From Sphingobacteriales bacterium (GTDB lineage Bacteria; Bacteroidota; Bacteroidia; AKYH767-A; OLB10), in assembly GCA_021299095.1 (NCBI GenBank), contig JAJTFW010000010.1, positions 38,126-102,125 of the forward strand: a stretch of DNA of 64,000 bases. The letters are read 5' to 3'. Both the position numbers and the translations under genes were made by a program. Below, one piece after another: positions 28,010 through 37,801 of the stretch (position 1 is the stretch's first letter; each line of letters starts with the position of its first letter). The notes beneath the pieces were generated by a model, which saw only the letters and a program-made list of their open reading frames with translations, searched no databases and was not told where the DNA came from.

Positions 28010-29074
28010 ATGATAGGGAAAACCCGCCAATCGCTACTTGTCTTTCTATCGATGCTGCTGGTATCATGCAGTACCGATCCGGCTGAGAAGGACAGGCCAG
28101 AATCCATTCCGCTTCGCGAAACGGATTCTGTAAAAGCAGTTCATATTAACCGTTTCGATTCGGACATGCGGGCTCTTGGCACATCGCCCACCGCCGCAGA
28201 CGTATCTCGGCTCAGGCAAAAGCACGGGCGTTTCTTTGAGTTGTGGTGTGGACAGCTTGCCGGAATCACATCACCACTTGATACTGCTCCCAGCAATGCC
28301 GAAATCGCCTACAACTTATCCCAATACCTTTCTGATGAGTATATCCGTTCACTGATGCACGATTGCGACAGTGCATTCAAAGACATAGCATGGCTGGAAG
28401 AAAGACTAGCGCCAGTCATGGACCGGTATGAAAGAGGATTCCCTGGCCAGATCATTCCTGGCATCATAACCTTCGTTGAACCATTCAATTACAAGGTCAT
28501 GGCTATGGATAGTTCGGCCGGTATCGGACTACACTACTACCTGGGTAGTGAGTACAAATACTATCCCTCCCTTCAACTTCCACAATACATGGTTCGGAAA
28601 ATGGACCGCGAATACATGGTTCATGATTTGGTCAAAGGCTGGCTTGACAGTGAATATCTGGACGATTCGGCACAAAACAGCTGCCTGTCGCAAATGATTT
28701 ACCAGGGGAAAATCATGTATACCATGGATATGCTGGACCCTACAATGCACGACACCATCAAAACCGGATTTTCGGAAGAGCAATACACCTGGGCACTGAA
28801 CAATGAATATGACCTCTGGGCGTTTTTTGTGGGACAGAAATTGTTGTACAATACAAATCCAAAGGTTTACCTCAAGTATATCCACGATGGAAATACAACC
28901 AGTGGTTTCCCGAAACAAGCGCCTGCCAGACTTGGACCATTCATCGGATGGAAAATCGTTCGAGCCTACATGAAGAATCACCCCGAAATGAATCTGAAGG
29001 AACTTTTTGCAAAGCGAAACGCGCAAAGCATACTACTCGAATCGGGTTACCAACCTGAGAAAAACAAGGACTGA
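28010..29074 (+). CDS. gldB: GldB-like gliding motility lipoprotein
   Basis: A 354-residue lipoprotein (signal peptide with lipobox LLVSC) resembling GldB, required for gliding in Flavobacterium. Supporting features are the opening HINRFDSDMRAL, the GLHYYLGSEYKYYPSLQLPQYM region, HDLVKGWL and the C-terminal PARLGPFIGWKIVRAYM. The nadE neighbourhood agrees with the known gldB context. The small gldC gene that usually accompanies gldB is not downstream; a metallo-hydrolase gene begins one base after the stop. The exact function of GldB is unsettled. Confidence 0.82.
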   Translation: MIGKTRQSLLVFLSMLLVSCSTDPAEKDRPESIPLRETDSVKAVHINRFDSDMRALGTSPTAADVSRLRQKHGRFFELWCGQLAGITSPLDTAPSNAEIAYNLSQYLSDEYIRSLMHDCDSAFKDIAWLEERLAPVMDRYERGFPGQIIPGIITFVEPFNYKVMAMDSSAGIGLHYYLGSEYKYYPSLQLPQYMVRKMDREYMVHDLVKGWLDSEYLDDSAQNSCLSQMIYQGKIMYTMDMLDPTMHDTIKTGFSEEQYTWALNNEYDLWAFFVGQKLLYNTNPKVYLKYIHDGNTTSGFPKQAPARLGPFIGWKIVRAYMKNHPEMNLKELFAKRNAQSILLESGYQPEKNKD

Positions 29075-29075
29075 C

Positions 29076-29711
29076 GTGAGAATCGAGCGATTCACTTTCA
29101 ACCCATTCCAGGAGAACACCTATCTGCTTATTGCATCCGATGGCAGTTGTGCAATCGTTGATCCAGGCTGCTATGGGCAGTACGAGTGCGATGCCTTGTC
29201 AAAATACATCGAATCGAACGGGTTACGTACAGAGCGACTACTGCATACACATTGTCACCTGGATCATATGTTCGGCAACCGCTACATTGCCGAACGCTAT
29301 AACCTGACTCCCGAGCATCATCCGCTCGAAACTGATATTCTATCGGCAGCTGTAGAAACCGGAATGAGATTCGGACTTCCGGTAGACGCTTCCCCCGAGG
29401 GAAATCCGTGTCTACTGGATGGGATATTCGTTCAATTGGGTGATCTGCAACTGGAAATCCTCCATACCCCGGGGCACAGCCCAGGCAGTGTGTGTTTTTA
29501 CCATTCAGAAAGTGGCCAGCTCATTGGCGGGGATGTCCTTTTCAGAGAGAGTATCGGGCGCAGTGACCTGCCTGGAGGGAACCACCAGGTCCTATTGAAA
29601 TCGATCCGCGACAGGTTATTCACCCTACCTGAAAATACCGTTGTATTTCCAGGCCACGGAGAAAGCACAACCATCGGATACGAGATCCGGAATAATCCAT
29701 TTCTGCAATGA
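29076..29711 (+). CDS. metallo-beta-lactamase-fold hydrolase (glyoxalase II-like)
   Basis: A 211-residue soluble zinc hydrolase. The metal-binding signature HTHCHLDH is present, with a further His in TPGHSPGSVCF, an Asp in IGGDVLF and a final His in FPGHGES. The size and pattern match the hydroxyacylglutathione hydrolase-like subgroup, but the substrate may differ. I chose the GTG at 29076, one base after the gldB stop, because the protein then begins at the first strand of the fold (RIERFTFNPFQENTYLL). It overlaps the next gene by four bases (ATGA). Confidence 0.87.
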   Translation: MRIERFTFNPFQENTYLLIASDGSCAIVDPGCYGQYECDALSKYIESNGLRTERLLHTHCHLDHMFGNRYIAERYNLTPEHHPLETDILSAAVETGMRFGLPVDASPEGNPCLLDGIFVQLGDLQLEILHTPGHSPGSVCFYHSESGQLIGGDVLFRESIGRSDLPGGNHQVLLKSIRDRLFTLPENTVVFPGHGESTTIGYEIRNNPFLQ

Positions 29712-31210
29712 GTCGAAACAGAATACCGCTCTTTTGTCTGACTGCACTGGTTGCACTTGCATCAACAGGCTTGCTGAATGCTCAAACTGTGACCATGAGT
29801 GCCCTGAACATCGATCGTGATGGAGCAGAATACGCCAAGGTACTGGGAGCAGGAGGAAGCGGCGCATATGTCCAGCTCAGCAACCTTCCAATCGATAACG
29901 AGCGCGCGCGCACCGGACTTCGGATGCGGAAAAATGAAATCGCCTACTTTGATTCGAAACTGGAAGTGAAATGGAAACAAGCCCAGATGGCCAAGCCCTC
30001 GGCGGGAGATCCTGACCAGTTATTCGTATTCAGGAACCATCTGATTTCCGTCACCCGTATCATTTCCAAACCTGAGTCTGAAATCAGGCTTTACATCCAG
30101 GCCTTCGACAGCAGTGGCAAAGAACTCTTGGCTGAACGACTTGCCTACGCCGGCAGTTACCAGCGAGGATCCTCCATCGGTGCAACACGCAGCCTGCTCA
30201 GTCCGGACAAAAACGGTGTTGCCTTGGTCATTATTGAGCGCAATGGAGAATCGGCCTGGAGCCATCAGGTCAACTTGGATTCACTACTAAGGCCAGTCGA
30301 TCAGGCAAAACTGGCCTTCAAAACGACATCACCCGAATCCCGCTTTCCGGAATCGGGCTTACTCGACGATGGTCGCACCTATTTTATTGAGCAGGCACCG
30401 CTGGATGAACCAGCACGACGCGACGAGCCTTTTTTATCCTTCACCCTCCATTTGCAACAGACGGGAAGTCCGGCATTTAAGCGAATCCCGTTGAACGGCT
30501 CCGACCGCCCGATGCGTGAAATCGGGATGACATTCGACAAAGCCAACCAAAAAATCATCCTCACCGGATTCCATGTTGACAAAACTTCATTCTCAGGAGT
30601 TGGATTGCTCTACTGCACAACCGGCATATCCGATAGCTCCACCTCAAGCATCCTTTCGGCTCCGATCGATGCAGAGGCGCACCGCAAACTCATCGGACGC
30701 AGAAATACAGGCGGAGGATTAGGCATTGAAGAGTATCCCATCCAACGCATTATTGCAAGAAGTGATGGAGGCGCCGTAATCATCGCTGAAGCCATTTATC
30801 TCAGTGAATACAGTTTCTATGATTATTTCACCCAGACCTACAACCGGCGGATTGAGTACCACTTTGACAACCTCATCCTTTTATCGGTTGATGCGGCAGG
30901 TAACACCGACTGGTTGCATGTGATTGAAAAAGATCAGCGCTCCATGGACGATGCGGGGATGTATTCCTCATTCATTCCTTATGTCATGCCTGAAGAGCTG
31001 GTTATTGCTTTCGGAAATGGAACAGGAAAAACAGACAATCTCAATTTACTCCGGTACAATCCGGATGGAAACGCAATGTCATTGCGCGCCCGAACCGGAG
31101 GCGAACAGTTGAGCATCCTGCCCAGATTCGGCAAGCAAGTGGACGGCGGCACGCTGATTATGCCGGTTGTTTCCAGAAAACGTTTATTCCTGGCTAAGCT
31201 TAGTTTCTAG
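29708..31210 (+). CDS. secreted protein of unknown function
   Basis: A 500-residue exported protein with a signal peptide ending LLNAQT. The mature part has many short beta strands separated by turns, resembling a beta-propeller-like or repeated-strand layout (for example LYIQAFDSSGKELL, ILTGFHVDKTSFSGVGLL). I do not recognise a family and see no catalytic motif or sorting domain. Its ATG overlaps the hydrolase stop, so it belongs to the gldB transcript and may share an envelope role. Confidence 0.8.
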   Translation: MSRNRIPLFCLTALVALASTGLLNAQTVTMSALNIDRDGAEYAKVLGAGGSGAYVQLSNLPIDNERARTGLRMRKNEIAYFDSKLEVKWKQAQMAKPSAGDPDQLFVFRNHLISVTRIISKPESEIRLYIQAFDSSGKELLAERLAYAGSYQRGSSIGATRSLLSPDKNGVALVIIERNGESAWSHQVNLDSLLRPVDQAKLAFKTTSPESRFPESGLLDDGRTYFIEQAPLDEPARRDEPFLSFTLHLQQTGSPAFKRIPLNGSDRPMREIGMTFDKANQKIILTGFHVDKTSFSGVGLLYCTTGISDSSTSSILSAPIDAEAHRKLIGRRNTGGGLGIEEYPIQRIIARSDGGAVIIAEAIYLSEYSFYDYFTQTYNRRIEYHFDNLILLSVDAAGNTDWLHVIEKDQRSMDDAGMYSSFIPYVMPEELVIAFGNGTGKTDNLNLLRYNPDGNAMSLRARTGGEQLSILPRFGKQVDGGTLIMPVVSRKRLFLAKLSF

Positions 31211-31282
31211 TCCGCTGGAATTCAATCGGTTGAAAATCAGTACATAAGTATACCCTAAAGACTGATTTTAACTCGTAGTGCC

Positions 31283-31290
31283 TATTTTAG
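31283..31290 (+). promoter_or_regulatory. -7-like element for the desaturase
   Basis: TATTTTAG, one base from TAnnTTTG, lies nine bases before the ATG at 31300. Confidence 0.45.
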
Positions 31291-31299
31291 CCACTAGCT

Positions 31300-32376
31300 A
31301 TGTCAAAAGTCACCTTCAACAACCGCAATAGTCCCTTCTTCGATGCACTCAAGGCAAGAATTGATGCCTACTTCGAAGAGAACCGCATCAAGCCGACCGG
31401 AAATATTGCCCTTTATTCAAAAACGGCCATTCTGCTTACAGCTGCTGTACTGATTTACTGCCTACTGGTATTTGCCAACCTACCAGTTTGGGCCGCATTG
31501 ACCGGCTGCGCCCTGATGGGACTGGCCTTTGCGAGCATCGGATTCAACGTGATGCACGACGGAGCGCATGGATCCTATTCCGATAACAAAGCGGTGAACG
31601 CCCTGATGTCCTGGTCCCTGAACTTGATGGGCGGGTCGAGTTTTATGTGGAAAATCAAGCACAACCACGTACACCATTCATTCACCAACATTGATGGCAT
31701 TGATGATGACATCGACATCCGCCCTTTCATGCGCGTGAACGAGCATCAGGAGCGGTATTGGTTTCACCGATTCCAGCATGTGTATTGGGTATTACTCTAT
31801 GGCGCTTCCTATGCGATGTGGATTTACTGGATGGACTTCCAAAAGTACTTCACCAATCGGGTCGGGCCTACGCCTATTCGGAAGATGAAAACACGTGATC
31901 ACATCGGGTTCTGGTTTTCCAAACTACTTTATCTCTGTCTATTCATCGTACTGCCTGTGTTTTTCAAAGGATGGGTGGCCACTTTGGTGGGCTACTCCGT
32001 GATTCTATTCGTTACCGGATTGACGATTGCCGTCGTCTTTCAGTTGGCTCACGTGGTTGAGGATACAGCCTTCCCGATGCCTGATTCGAATACAAACAAA
32101 ATCGAACAGGAGTGGGCCATGCACCAGGTTCGTACCACAGCTAATTTTGCAACGAGGAACCGCGTTGTGAGCTGGTTTATGGGAGGCCTAAACTTTCAGG
32201 TAGAGCACCACCTCTTCCCTAAAATCAGTCACATCCATTATCCGGCCATCAGTAAACTGGTTCGTGAAACCTGTCAGGAGTTCAACATCCGCTACATTGA
32301 GTACCCATCGGTGCTTTCAGCAATTGCAGCGCACGTTCGCCACCTGAAAGAACTCGGTCGGCCGCAAGTGGCATAA
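31300..32376 (+). CDS. membrane fatty acid desaturase
   Basis: A di-iron desaturase of 358 residues that introduces a double bond into acyl chains at the cytoplasmic membrane. The three histidine boxes are present: HDGAH, HNHVHH and QVEHH (QVEHHLFPKISH). The last, QxxHH, is typical of the linoleoyl-CoA/front-end desaturase group, although no cytochrome b5 domain is attached. About four membrane helices surround the boxes. It converges on the polyprenyl synthase gene. The position of the double bond cannot be inferred. Confidence 0.9.
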   Translation: MSKVTFNNRNSPFFDALKARIDAYFEENRIKPTGNIALYSKTAILLTAAVLIYCLLVFANLPVWAALTGCALMGLAFASIGFNVMHDGAHGSYSDNKAVNALMSWSLNLMGGSSFMWKIKHNHVHHSFTNIDGIDDDIDIRPFMRVNEHQERYWFHRFQHVYWVLLYGASYAMWIYWMDFQKYFTNRVGPTPIRKMKTRDHIGFWFSKLLYLCLFIVLPVFFKGWVATLVGYSVILFVTGLTIAVVFQLAHVVEDTAFPMPDSNTNKIEQEWAMHQVRTTANFATRNRVVSWFMGGLNFQVEHHLFPKISHIHYPAISKLVRETCQEFNIRYIEYPSVLSAIAAHVRHLKELGRPQVA

Positions 32377-32387
32377 AAAGAATCGGT

Positions 32388-33371
32388 TCAGTTTTCCCGG
32401 GCCATTAAAAAATCGGCCAACTCCCTCAGCGGCAGCTTCTTCTCCGCCTGGATGTCCACTGCATTCAAGTCCTGGAGTGCCTTGCTGTACAACTGTTCCA
32501 TTTTGGTTAAGGCCTGTTCGCGCACACCAAGGGTATTGTAAAGCTGTGTTACCGCCTGCACTTTCTCGCCAGTATCATAGCTACCCTCCTCCTGGCTTAG
32601 CCAATGGTTGAGTGACGAGGCCTCGTGTCCCGTGGCGGATGACAAAGCGGTCAACAGTAAAAAAGTCTTTTTATTGGCAAGGATATCCCCGCCCGCCTGC
32701 TTACCAAACTTGGCCTGATCGGCATACACGTCCAATATATCATCCTGCAGCTGAAAGGCGACCCCCAGATTCACCCCGAAATCGTAGAGGTGATTCACGG
32801 CTTCCTTTGAGGCTCCGGAGAGCGTTGCACCAATGGCCAGGCTACCGCCCAACAATACGGCTGTTTTCAGTCGTATCATATCCAGATAACGATCAATGCT
32901 GACCTCCTCCTCCGTCTGAAAATCCATATCATACTGCTGACCCTCACAGACCTCGAGCGCGGTTTGAAGAAAAACTTCCATAGCCACTGCATGATTCTCA
33001 CCCTTGCAAGCCATCAGCAACTGAACCGACTTCACAAACATGGCATCACCGGAAAGTATCGCGATGTCGGATGACCACCGCTCATGCACTGTGGGATTAC
33101 CACGGCGCAAGGGTGCCTTGTCCATGATATCGTCGTGAAGTAAAGTGAAGTTGTGAAACACCTCCACAGCAAGGGCTGCAGGCATCAGATCGGATGGCTT
33201 TCGCCCGAACATTTGTCCTGCCATCAATACAAGGACGGGGCGCATGCGCTTTCCTCCCAAGCCAAGCATGTAGCGAATCGGCTCGTACAAACGGACCGGA
33301 CTTTGAGGAAATTCAAGTTCGGATAGCGCGGACTCTACTTCCTGCTGCAGTTCAGCTACTGACTGGTTCAT
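32388..33371 (-). CDS. trans-polyprenyl diphosphate synthase
   Basis: Condenses isopentenyl diphosphate with allylic diphosphates. The 327-residue all-helical enzyme has both aspartate-rich motifs: first LLHDDIMDKAPLRRG and second QLQDDILDVYAD, plus GKRMRP for substrate phosphate binding. Chain length (farnesyl/geranylgeranyl versus the octaprenyl needed for quinones) cannot be decided by eye. The start overlaps the upstream epimerase stop by four bases. Confidence 0.92.
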   Translation of the reverse strand: MNQSVAELQQEVESALSELEFPQSPVRLYEPIRYMLGLGGKRMRPVLVLMAGQMFGRKPSDLMPAALAVEVFHNFTLLHDDIMDKAPLRRGNPTVHERWSSDIAILSGDAMFVKSVQLLMACKGENHAVAMEVFLQTALEVCEGQQYDMDFQTEEEVSIDRYLDMIRLKTAVLLGGSLAIGATLSGASKEAVNHLYDFGVNLGVAFQLQDDILDVYADQAKFGKQAGGDILANKKTFLLLTALSSATGHEASSLNHWLSQEEGSYDTGEKVQAVTQLYNTLGVREQALTKMEQLYSKALQDLNAVDIQAEKKLPLRELADFLMAREN

Positions 33372-34315
33372 AAGAAAGGAACTGCCTGACGGGCCTCAAG
33401 CAGCCTGCGAATACCATCATCAATCGAGGTCATTTTCCGATCAAGCAGGTGACGCATGACGGAAATATCCGGACAGCGACGGGTCATATCTCCTTCTTTC
33501 AAGGCAGGCAAAAAGACGATTTGGGAGGAGGATCCGGTAATCTCTATAATCCGCTTTGCGAGGTCGAGAACCGAAATTTCAAAATCGCTTCCGATGTTGG
33601 CCACATCATTCACGCAGCGGTTCTCATAAAATGCGTTTAGTGTGGCATCGACGTTATCATCGATGTAACAAAACGTCCTTGTCTGACTACCATCACCGTA
33701 AATGGTGATGTCGTTACCGGCCAAAGCCGCATCCACAAAGCGTGACATCACGAAGTCGCTGCTTTGCTTGGGACCATATGTATTGAAAAAGCGGAAAATG
33801 GTATACTCTAGTCCAAATTCCTGATAATAGGCACGGAGATAGGCCTCTCCTACGTTCTTGACGATAGCGTAAGGAAGACGGGAATTCAAGGGTGTTGTAT
33901 GTTCGTTTTGCGGAAACTCAACCGGCTCTCCGTAGACTTCGGAACTGGATGAGAAATAGACACGACGCACGCCGGTATTCTTGGATAAATCGAGCACATT
34001 CCGGATTCCGTTGAGGTCATCAAGTACCATCATCGGATTGGCGAGAGTCCGCTTCACACCAACCGTGGCAGCATAGTGGAACACGTAATCGAAGGAGAAG
34101 GTGCAAAACACGGTGGATATGTCGGCGAAGGCGTTCACATCAGCCTTAATAAACCTAACGTTATCGTGGATGGATACAGGAAGCTTGGATTTGGATCCTG
34201 TTTGAAGATTATCCACCACCACAACGAGGTTTTCGGGGTTGTCAGCCAAGCGTTGGGCCAGACAACTCGCGACAAAACCAGCTCCACCGGTAACCAGGAT
34301 TCGACGTTGCATCAT
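33368..34315 (-). CDS. NAD-dependent epimerase/dehydratase of the extended SDR family
   Basis: A nucleotide-sugar-modifying enzyme of 315 residues. The Rossmann motif is TGGAGFVAS, with Ala where most members have the third glycine. The active site shows SSSEVYGEP and the YAIVK (YxxxK) pair, then RFFNTYGP and FCYIDD, as in UDP-glucuronate decarboxylases and UDP-glucose 4-epimerases. The start may be 34315 or 34312. It has its own promoter and runs into the polyprenyl synthase gene. The exact reaction is unresolved. Confidence 0.87.
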   Translation of the reverse strand: MMQRRILVTGGAGFVASCLAQRLADNPENLVVVVDNLQTGSKSKLPVSIHDNVRFIKADVNAFADISTVFCTFSFDYVFHYAATVGVKRTLANPMMVLDDLNGIRNVLDLSKNTGVRRVYFSSSSEVYGEPVEFPQNEHTTPLNSRLPYAIVKNVGEAYLRAYYQEFGLEYTIFRFFNTYGPKQSSDFVMSRFVDAALAGNDITIYGDGSQTRTFCYIDDNVDATLNAFYENRCVNDVANIGSDFEISVLDLAKRIIEITGSSSQIVFLPALKEGDMTRRCPDISVMRHLLDRKMTSIDDGIRRLLEARQAVPFL

Positions 34316-34361
34316 TTTGAAATTGGAACCTTCAAGGTCATTCCCGAAGACACTTCACTAA

Positions 34362-34369
34362 CAAAGTTA
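34362..34369 (-). promoter_or_regulatory. -7 promoter element for the epimerase gene
   Basis: It reads TAACTTTG on the minus strand, a full TAnnTTTG match, with a leader of about 46 bases. Confidence 0.55.
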
Positions 34370-34422
34370 CGATAAACCGGGTATTCTGGCAACGCTTTTC
34401 AGCGGGAAATGACATTGAGGAA

Positions 34423-35286
34423 TCATTCACTTAAAATGGATCTCAGGTAATTCCCGTAACCGCTTTTTACCAGCGGACCCGCAAGAGCTTCCAGTCCTTC
34501 GTGACCAATGTACCCCATACGGAAGGCGACCTCCTCAATACAACCGATTTTCAGCCCCTGTCGCTCCTCGATGACTTGAACAAACTGGGCTGCCTGCATC
34601 AAAGAGCCGAAAGTGCCCGTATCGAGCCAGGCCGTACCCTTGTCGAGAATACCAACCTTCAATTTACCGGCCGAGAGATAGACCTTGTTGACATCCGTAA
34701 TTTCGAGTTCACCACGGGGACTGGGCTTAAGTGTGGAGGCAATAGACACCACATCATTGTCATAAAAATAAAGGCCGGGCACTGCATAACTCGATTTCGG
34801 ATGCAGGGGTTTTTCCTCAATACTGATAACCTGATTCTCCTTGTTGAATTCAACAACACCGTAGCGCTCCGGGTCGGAAACGTGATAGGCAAATACAACA
34901 CCACCCAGGGGATCGACATTCCCCTGCAGCAATTGCTGGAGACCTGTTCCATAAAAAATATTGTCCCCCAAAATGAGTGCGACTTTATCCGACCCGATAA
35001 AATCTTTCCCGATGATAAACGCCTCAGCAAGACCATTCGGTTCAGGCTGGACGGCGTAGGAAAACGAACAACCCAAGGAGCGCCCATCGCCAAGTAAGCG
35101 TTGAAACACTTCCTGATCGTGAGGAGTCGTGATAATCAGGATTTCACGGATTCCCGCCATCATCAGTACGCTGAGCGGATAATAAATCATCGGCTTGTCG
35201 TAAACGGGCATCAGCTGTTTACTCACGGCGATGGTTAGGGGATGCAGTCGGGTTCCTGACCCGCCGGCAAGAATGATACCTTTCAT
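34423..35286 (-). CDS. rmlA: glucose-1-phosphate thymidylyltransferase
   Basis: Makes dTDP-glucose from glucose 1-phosphate and dTTP, the first step toward dTDP-rhamnose and related sugars. The 287-residue protein has the nucleotidyltransferase signature [13 protein letters not shown] at the N-terminus, [15 protein letters not shown] and EEKPLHPKS. The other rml genes (B, C, D) are not in this window. The ATG overlaps the stop of the RND exporter upstream (ATGA), an unusual partner. Confidence 0.93.
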   Translation of the reverse strand: MKGIILAGGSGTRLHPLTIAVSKQLMPVYDKPMIYYPLSVLMMAGIREILIITTPHDQEVFQRLLGDGRSLGCSFSYAVQPEPNGLAEAFIIGKDFIGSDKVALILGDNIFYGTGLQQLLQGNVDPLGGVVFAYHVSDPERYGVVEFNKENQVISIEEKPLHPKSSYAVPGLYFYDNDVVSIASTLKPSPRGELEITDVNKVYLSAGKLKVGILDKGTAWLDTGTFGSLMQAAQFVQVIEERQGLKIGCIEEVAFRMGYIGHEGLEALAGPLVKSGYGNYLRSILSE

Positions 35287-37742
35287 GATTTTGGAGTGGT
35301 ATAATCGGAAGAGGATGAGCTCGGTAAGGCCTGCCCATGTGAAGGATCAAGTGACGAACCGCCCGATTCACCGTCCTCCTCTTCATCGTCAGTTTCAAAG
35401 ATCGGCTCGGACAAGAATGCCTTAGTGGTCAGACGCCGCTCAAGGCTGATGAGGAACGCGGGAAGGAGGGTCAGGTTGGCCACCATGGCGAGCAAAAGGG
35501 TTATGCTCAGCAGTTTGCCCAGTGAGGCGGTACCACCAAAACCGGAAGCAGCAAAAATCAGAAAGCCAAAATAAAGGATAACAGCGGTATAGATCATGCT
35601 GACACCGGTTTCGCGGATAGTAAGCGTAACGGCTTTGGATATACTCAATACCGGATTTACACGCATTTCATGCCGATACTTCGTAAGGAAATAAATGGTC
35701 TGATCGGAAGCGATTCCGAAGGCGATACTAAAAATAAGGATGGTCGAAGGTTTAAGCGGTATATTGAAGAATCCCATGAGTCCGGCTGTGATGACCAGAG
35801 GAACAATACTGGGTAAAATCGAAATCAGGATCATGCGCACTGACATGAACAACATCACCATGATCAGAGAAATCAGAAAAATGGCCAACACGATACTTTC
35901 TACGAGATTGCTGAAGAGGTAATCGTTGCCTTTGAGGAAAATCAGGCTATTTCCAGTGACCTGGGTTTCAAAACGGTCCGGTGGAAAGATGGAATCGATT
36001 CGTGGGCGCAGCTCGGTAATCAACGTTGCCATACGTTCCGAGCCTACATCGGCCATCTGAACACTCACGCGTGTTCGTTGTCGTGTGCTATCAAGAAAAC
36101 TGCGGAACATTTGACCTTTTACTTCGCCAGAATAGGCCGAAAGCTCGGCAAGTTGCAGTGCTCCCGGAAGGATATAAAATCGGGGCTCACCGCCCTGGTA
36201 TGCCTGGTAGCTGAATTTAACTCCGTCAACCACCGAAAGTGAGCGGGCAAACTCCGGATATTTCGACAACATTTTTTGAAGTCGATTTATTTTCTGAAGC
36301 GTTGCCAATTTCATAGCAGCACCAGGCTCTTTGGCATCAATAAACAACTCAAGAGGCAAGACACCCTTGAATTCCGATTCGAAAAACTTCATGTCACGGT
36401 ACACCGGATCATCTTCGGGGAGGTCGTCGACCACATATCCAACAGTGCTTAACAGTGTGATACCATAAATACTTATGCCGACCAGAACAATCACTATGGC
36501 GTAAATGAGTCGCGTGTGCTTATGGATCCAACGCTCAGCACGCTCCAATACCGCTGTAATGCGTGGCGCCTGTAAGTGGCGTGTATGTTTCGGGTCCGGC
36601 GGTGACAAATAGCTGAAAATGGCCGGAACCAGCACCAACGAAATCATCCAAGTGGACATCACATTGACGGCTGCTACAAGCCCGAACTCCATCAGCAGGA
36701 GACTTCCTGTAAAGTACAACACGCCGAAGCCAATGGCAGTGGTTACGTTCGCCAGGAATGTGGTAGGGCCGATTCTCCTGATCATCCTTACCAGCGCCGT
36801 AGCTTGCTGGCCATGGCGGCTGAATTCCGTTTGGTATTTATTCAGGAAAAAAATCGTGTTGGGGATACCGATAACGATGATAAGTGGTGGAATCAATCCA
36901 CTGAGAACCGTGATTTTGTACCCAAACAACGCGATAGTTCCCACAGACCATACCACCGAAACACAAACGACCACCAGTGAAAAGAATACCGCCTGAAAGG
37001 ATCGAAAAAAAATAAAAAGCACAACCGCAGTCACGAGAATCGCTAGCCCCATAAACAACTGCATTTCTCGAACTACCTTGGAAGTGATTTCGGTTCGGAT
37101 GTAAGGCATTCCACTTAGATGAATGGAAATGCCATGCTGTTCACCGAAGGCCAAGGCCCTTTCCTTAATATCACGAACGACGGCTATACGGCTCTTGGTA
37201 TTGAGCTTGGCTTTATCGAAAGTGACCGCCATTAGCGTTGCACCGGTAGCGCTATTCTGAATAAATCCTTCGTAAAACGGCAAGGCGCTAAGGACCTGGC
37301 GCAGGCTATCCATCTCAGCCTGAGACCTGACTTCGCCCTTGACCACCGGTAGGACATCAAAACTTCGCAGACTATCGTTGCGTTGTACGGTGTAGAGCGA
37401 TGCGTTTGAAATCACCGCTTCGATGCCATCGATTTTGGAGATTTCATCACCCAGCTTGCGCCAGGCATTAAATTTGGCAACCTCGAAAAAAGTTGAATCA
37501 CGAAGTCCGATGACCAGGACACTTCCATCTTCGCCAAAGGTTTTTTTGAATTCCTGATACGCCCGGTAGTCGGGGTCGCTTTCAGGGAGGACCTTGGCAA
37601 AATCGTAGGATAGCTGGATACGTGTGGCCTGATAGCCGAAAAAAACAGTCAATAGACCCAGCAGTACGAGCAGCGGCAAACGCTGCCTGACAACGAAACG
37701 CGATAACCAGTTAAACACGAGGGTAAAAATAGCCATTGCCAT
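35283..37742 (-). CDS. RND-superfamily (MMPL-type) membrane exporter
   Basis: An inner-membrane transporter of about 819 residues with two homologous halves. Each half has a single helix, a large periplasmic loop and about five further helices. Typical sequences are [19 protein letters not shown] after the first helix and [19 protein letters not shown] in the second half. [15 protein letters not shown] and [17 protein letters not shown] are the paired sterol-sensing-like/RND motifs. The tail is acidic and serine-rich. The start may be 37742 or 37736. Relatives export lipids or hopanoids; the substrate here is unknown. Confidence 0.9.
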   Translation of the reverse strand: MAMAIFTLVFNWLSRFVVRQRLPLLVLLGLLTVFFGYQATRIQLSYDFAKVLPESDPDYRAYQEFKKTFGEDGSVLVIGLRDSTFFEVAKFNAWRKLGDEISKIDGIEAVISNASLYTVQRNDSLRSFDVLPVVKGEVRSQAEMDSLRQVLSALPFYEGFIQNSATGATLMAVTFDKAKLNTKSRIAVVRDIKERALAFGEQHGISIHLSGMPYIRTEITSKVVREMQLFMGLAILVTAVVLFIFFRSFQAVFFSLVVVCVSVVWSVGTIALFGYKITVLSGLIPPLIIVIGIPNTIFFLNKYQTEFSRHGQQATALVRMIRRIGPTTFLANVTTAIGFGVLYFTGSLLLMEFGLVAAVNVMSTWMISLVLVPAIFSYLSPPDPKHTRHLQAPRITAVLERAERWIHKHTRLIYAIVIVLVGISIYGITLLSTVGYVVDDLPEDDPVYRDMKFFESEFKGVLPLELFIDAKEPGAAMKLATLQKINRLQKMLSKYPEFARSLSVVDGVKFSYQAYQGGEPRFYILPGALQLAELSAYSGEVKGQMFRSFLDSTRQRTRVSVQMADVGSERMATLITELRPRIDSIFPPDRFETQVTGNSLIFLKGNDYLFSNLVESIVLAIFLISLIMVMLFMSVRMILISILPSIVPLVITAGLMGFFNIPLKPSTILIFSIAFGIASDQTIYFLTKYRHEMRVNPVLSISKAVTLTIRETGVSMIYTAVILYFGFLIFAASGFGGTASLGKLLSITLLLAMVANLTLLPAFLISLERRLTTKAFLSEPIFETDDEEEDGESGGSSLDPSHGQALPSSSSSDYTTPKS

Positions 37743-37789
37743 TGAAGGTTGGGACCCGCACACATTCCTTTCTCTCTGTTCCTTTCAGC

Positions 37790-37797
37790 TATTTTTA
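37790..37797 (+). promoter_or_regulatory. -7-like element for the radical SAM gene
   Basis: TATTTTTA lies exactly four bases before the ATG at 37802, one mismatch from TAnnTTTG. Confidence 0.5.
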
Positions 37798-37801
37798 CGA
37801 C

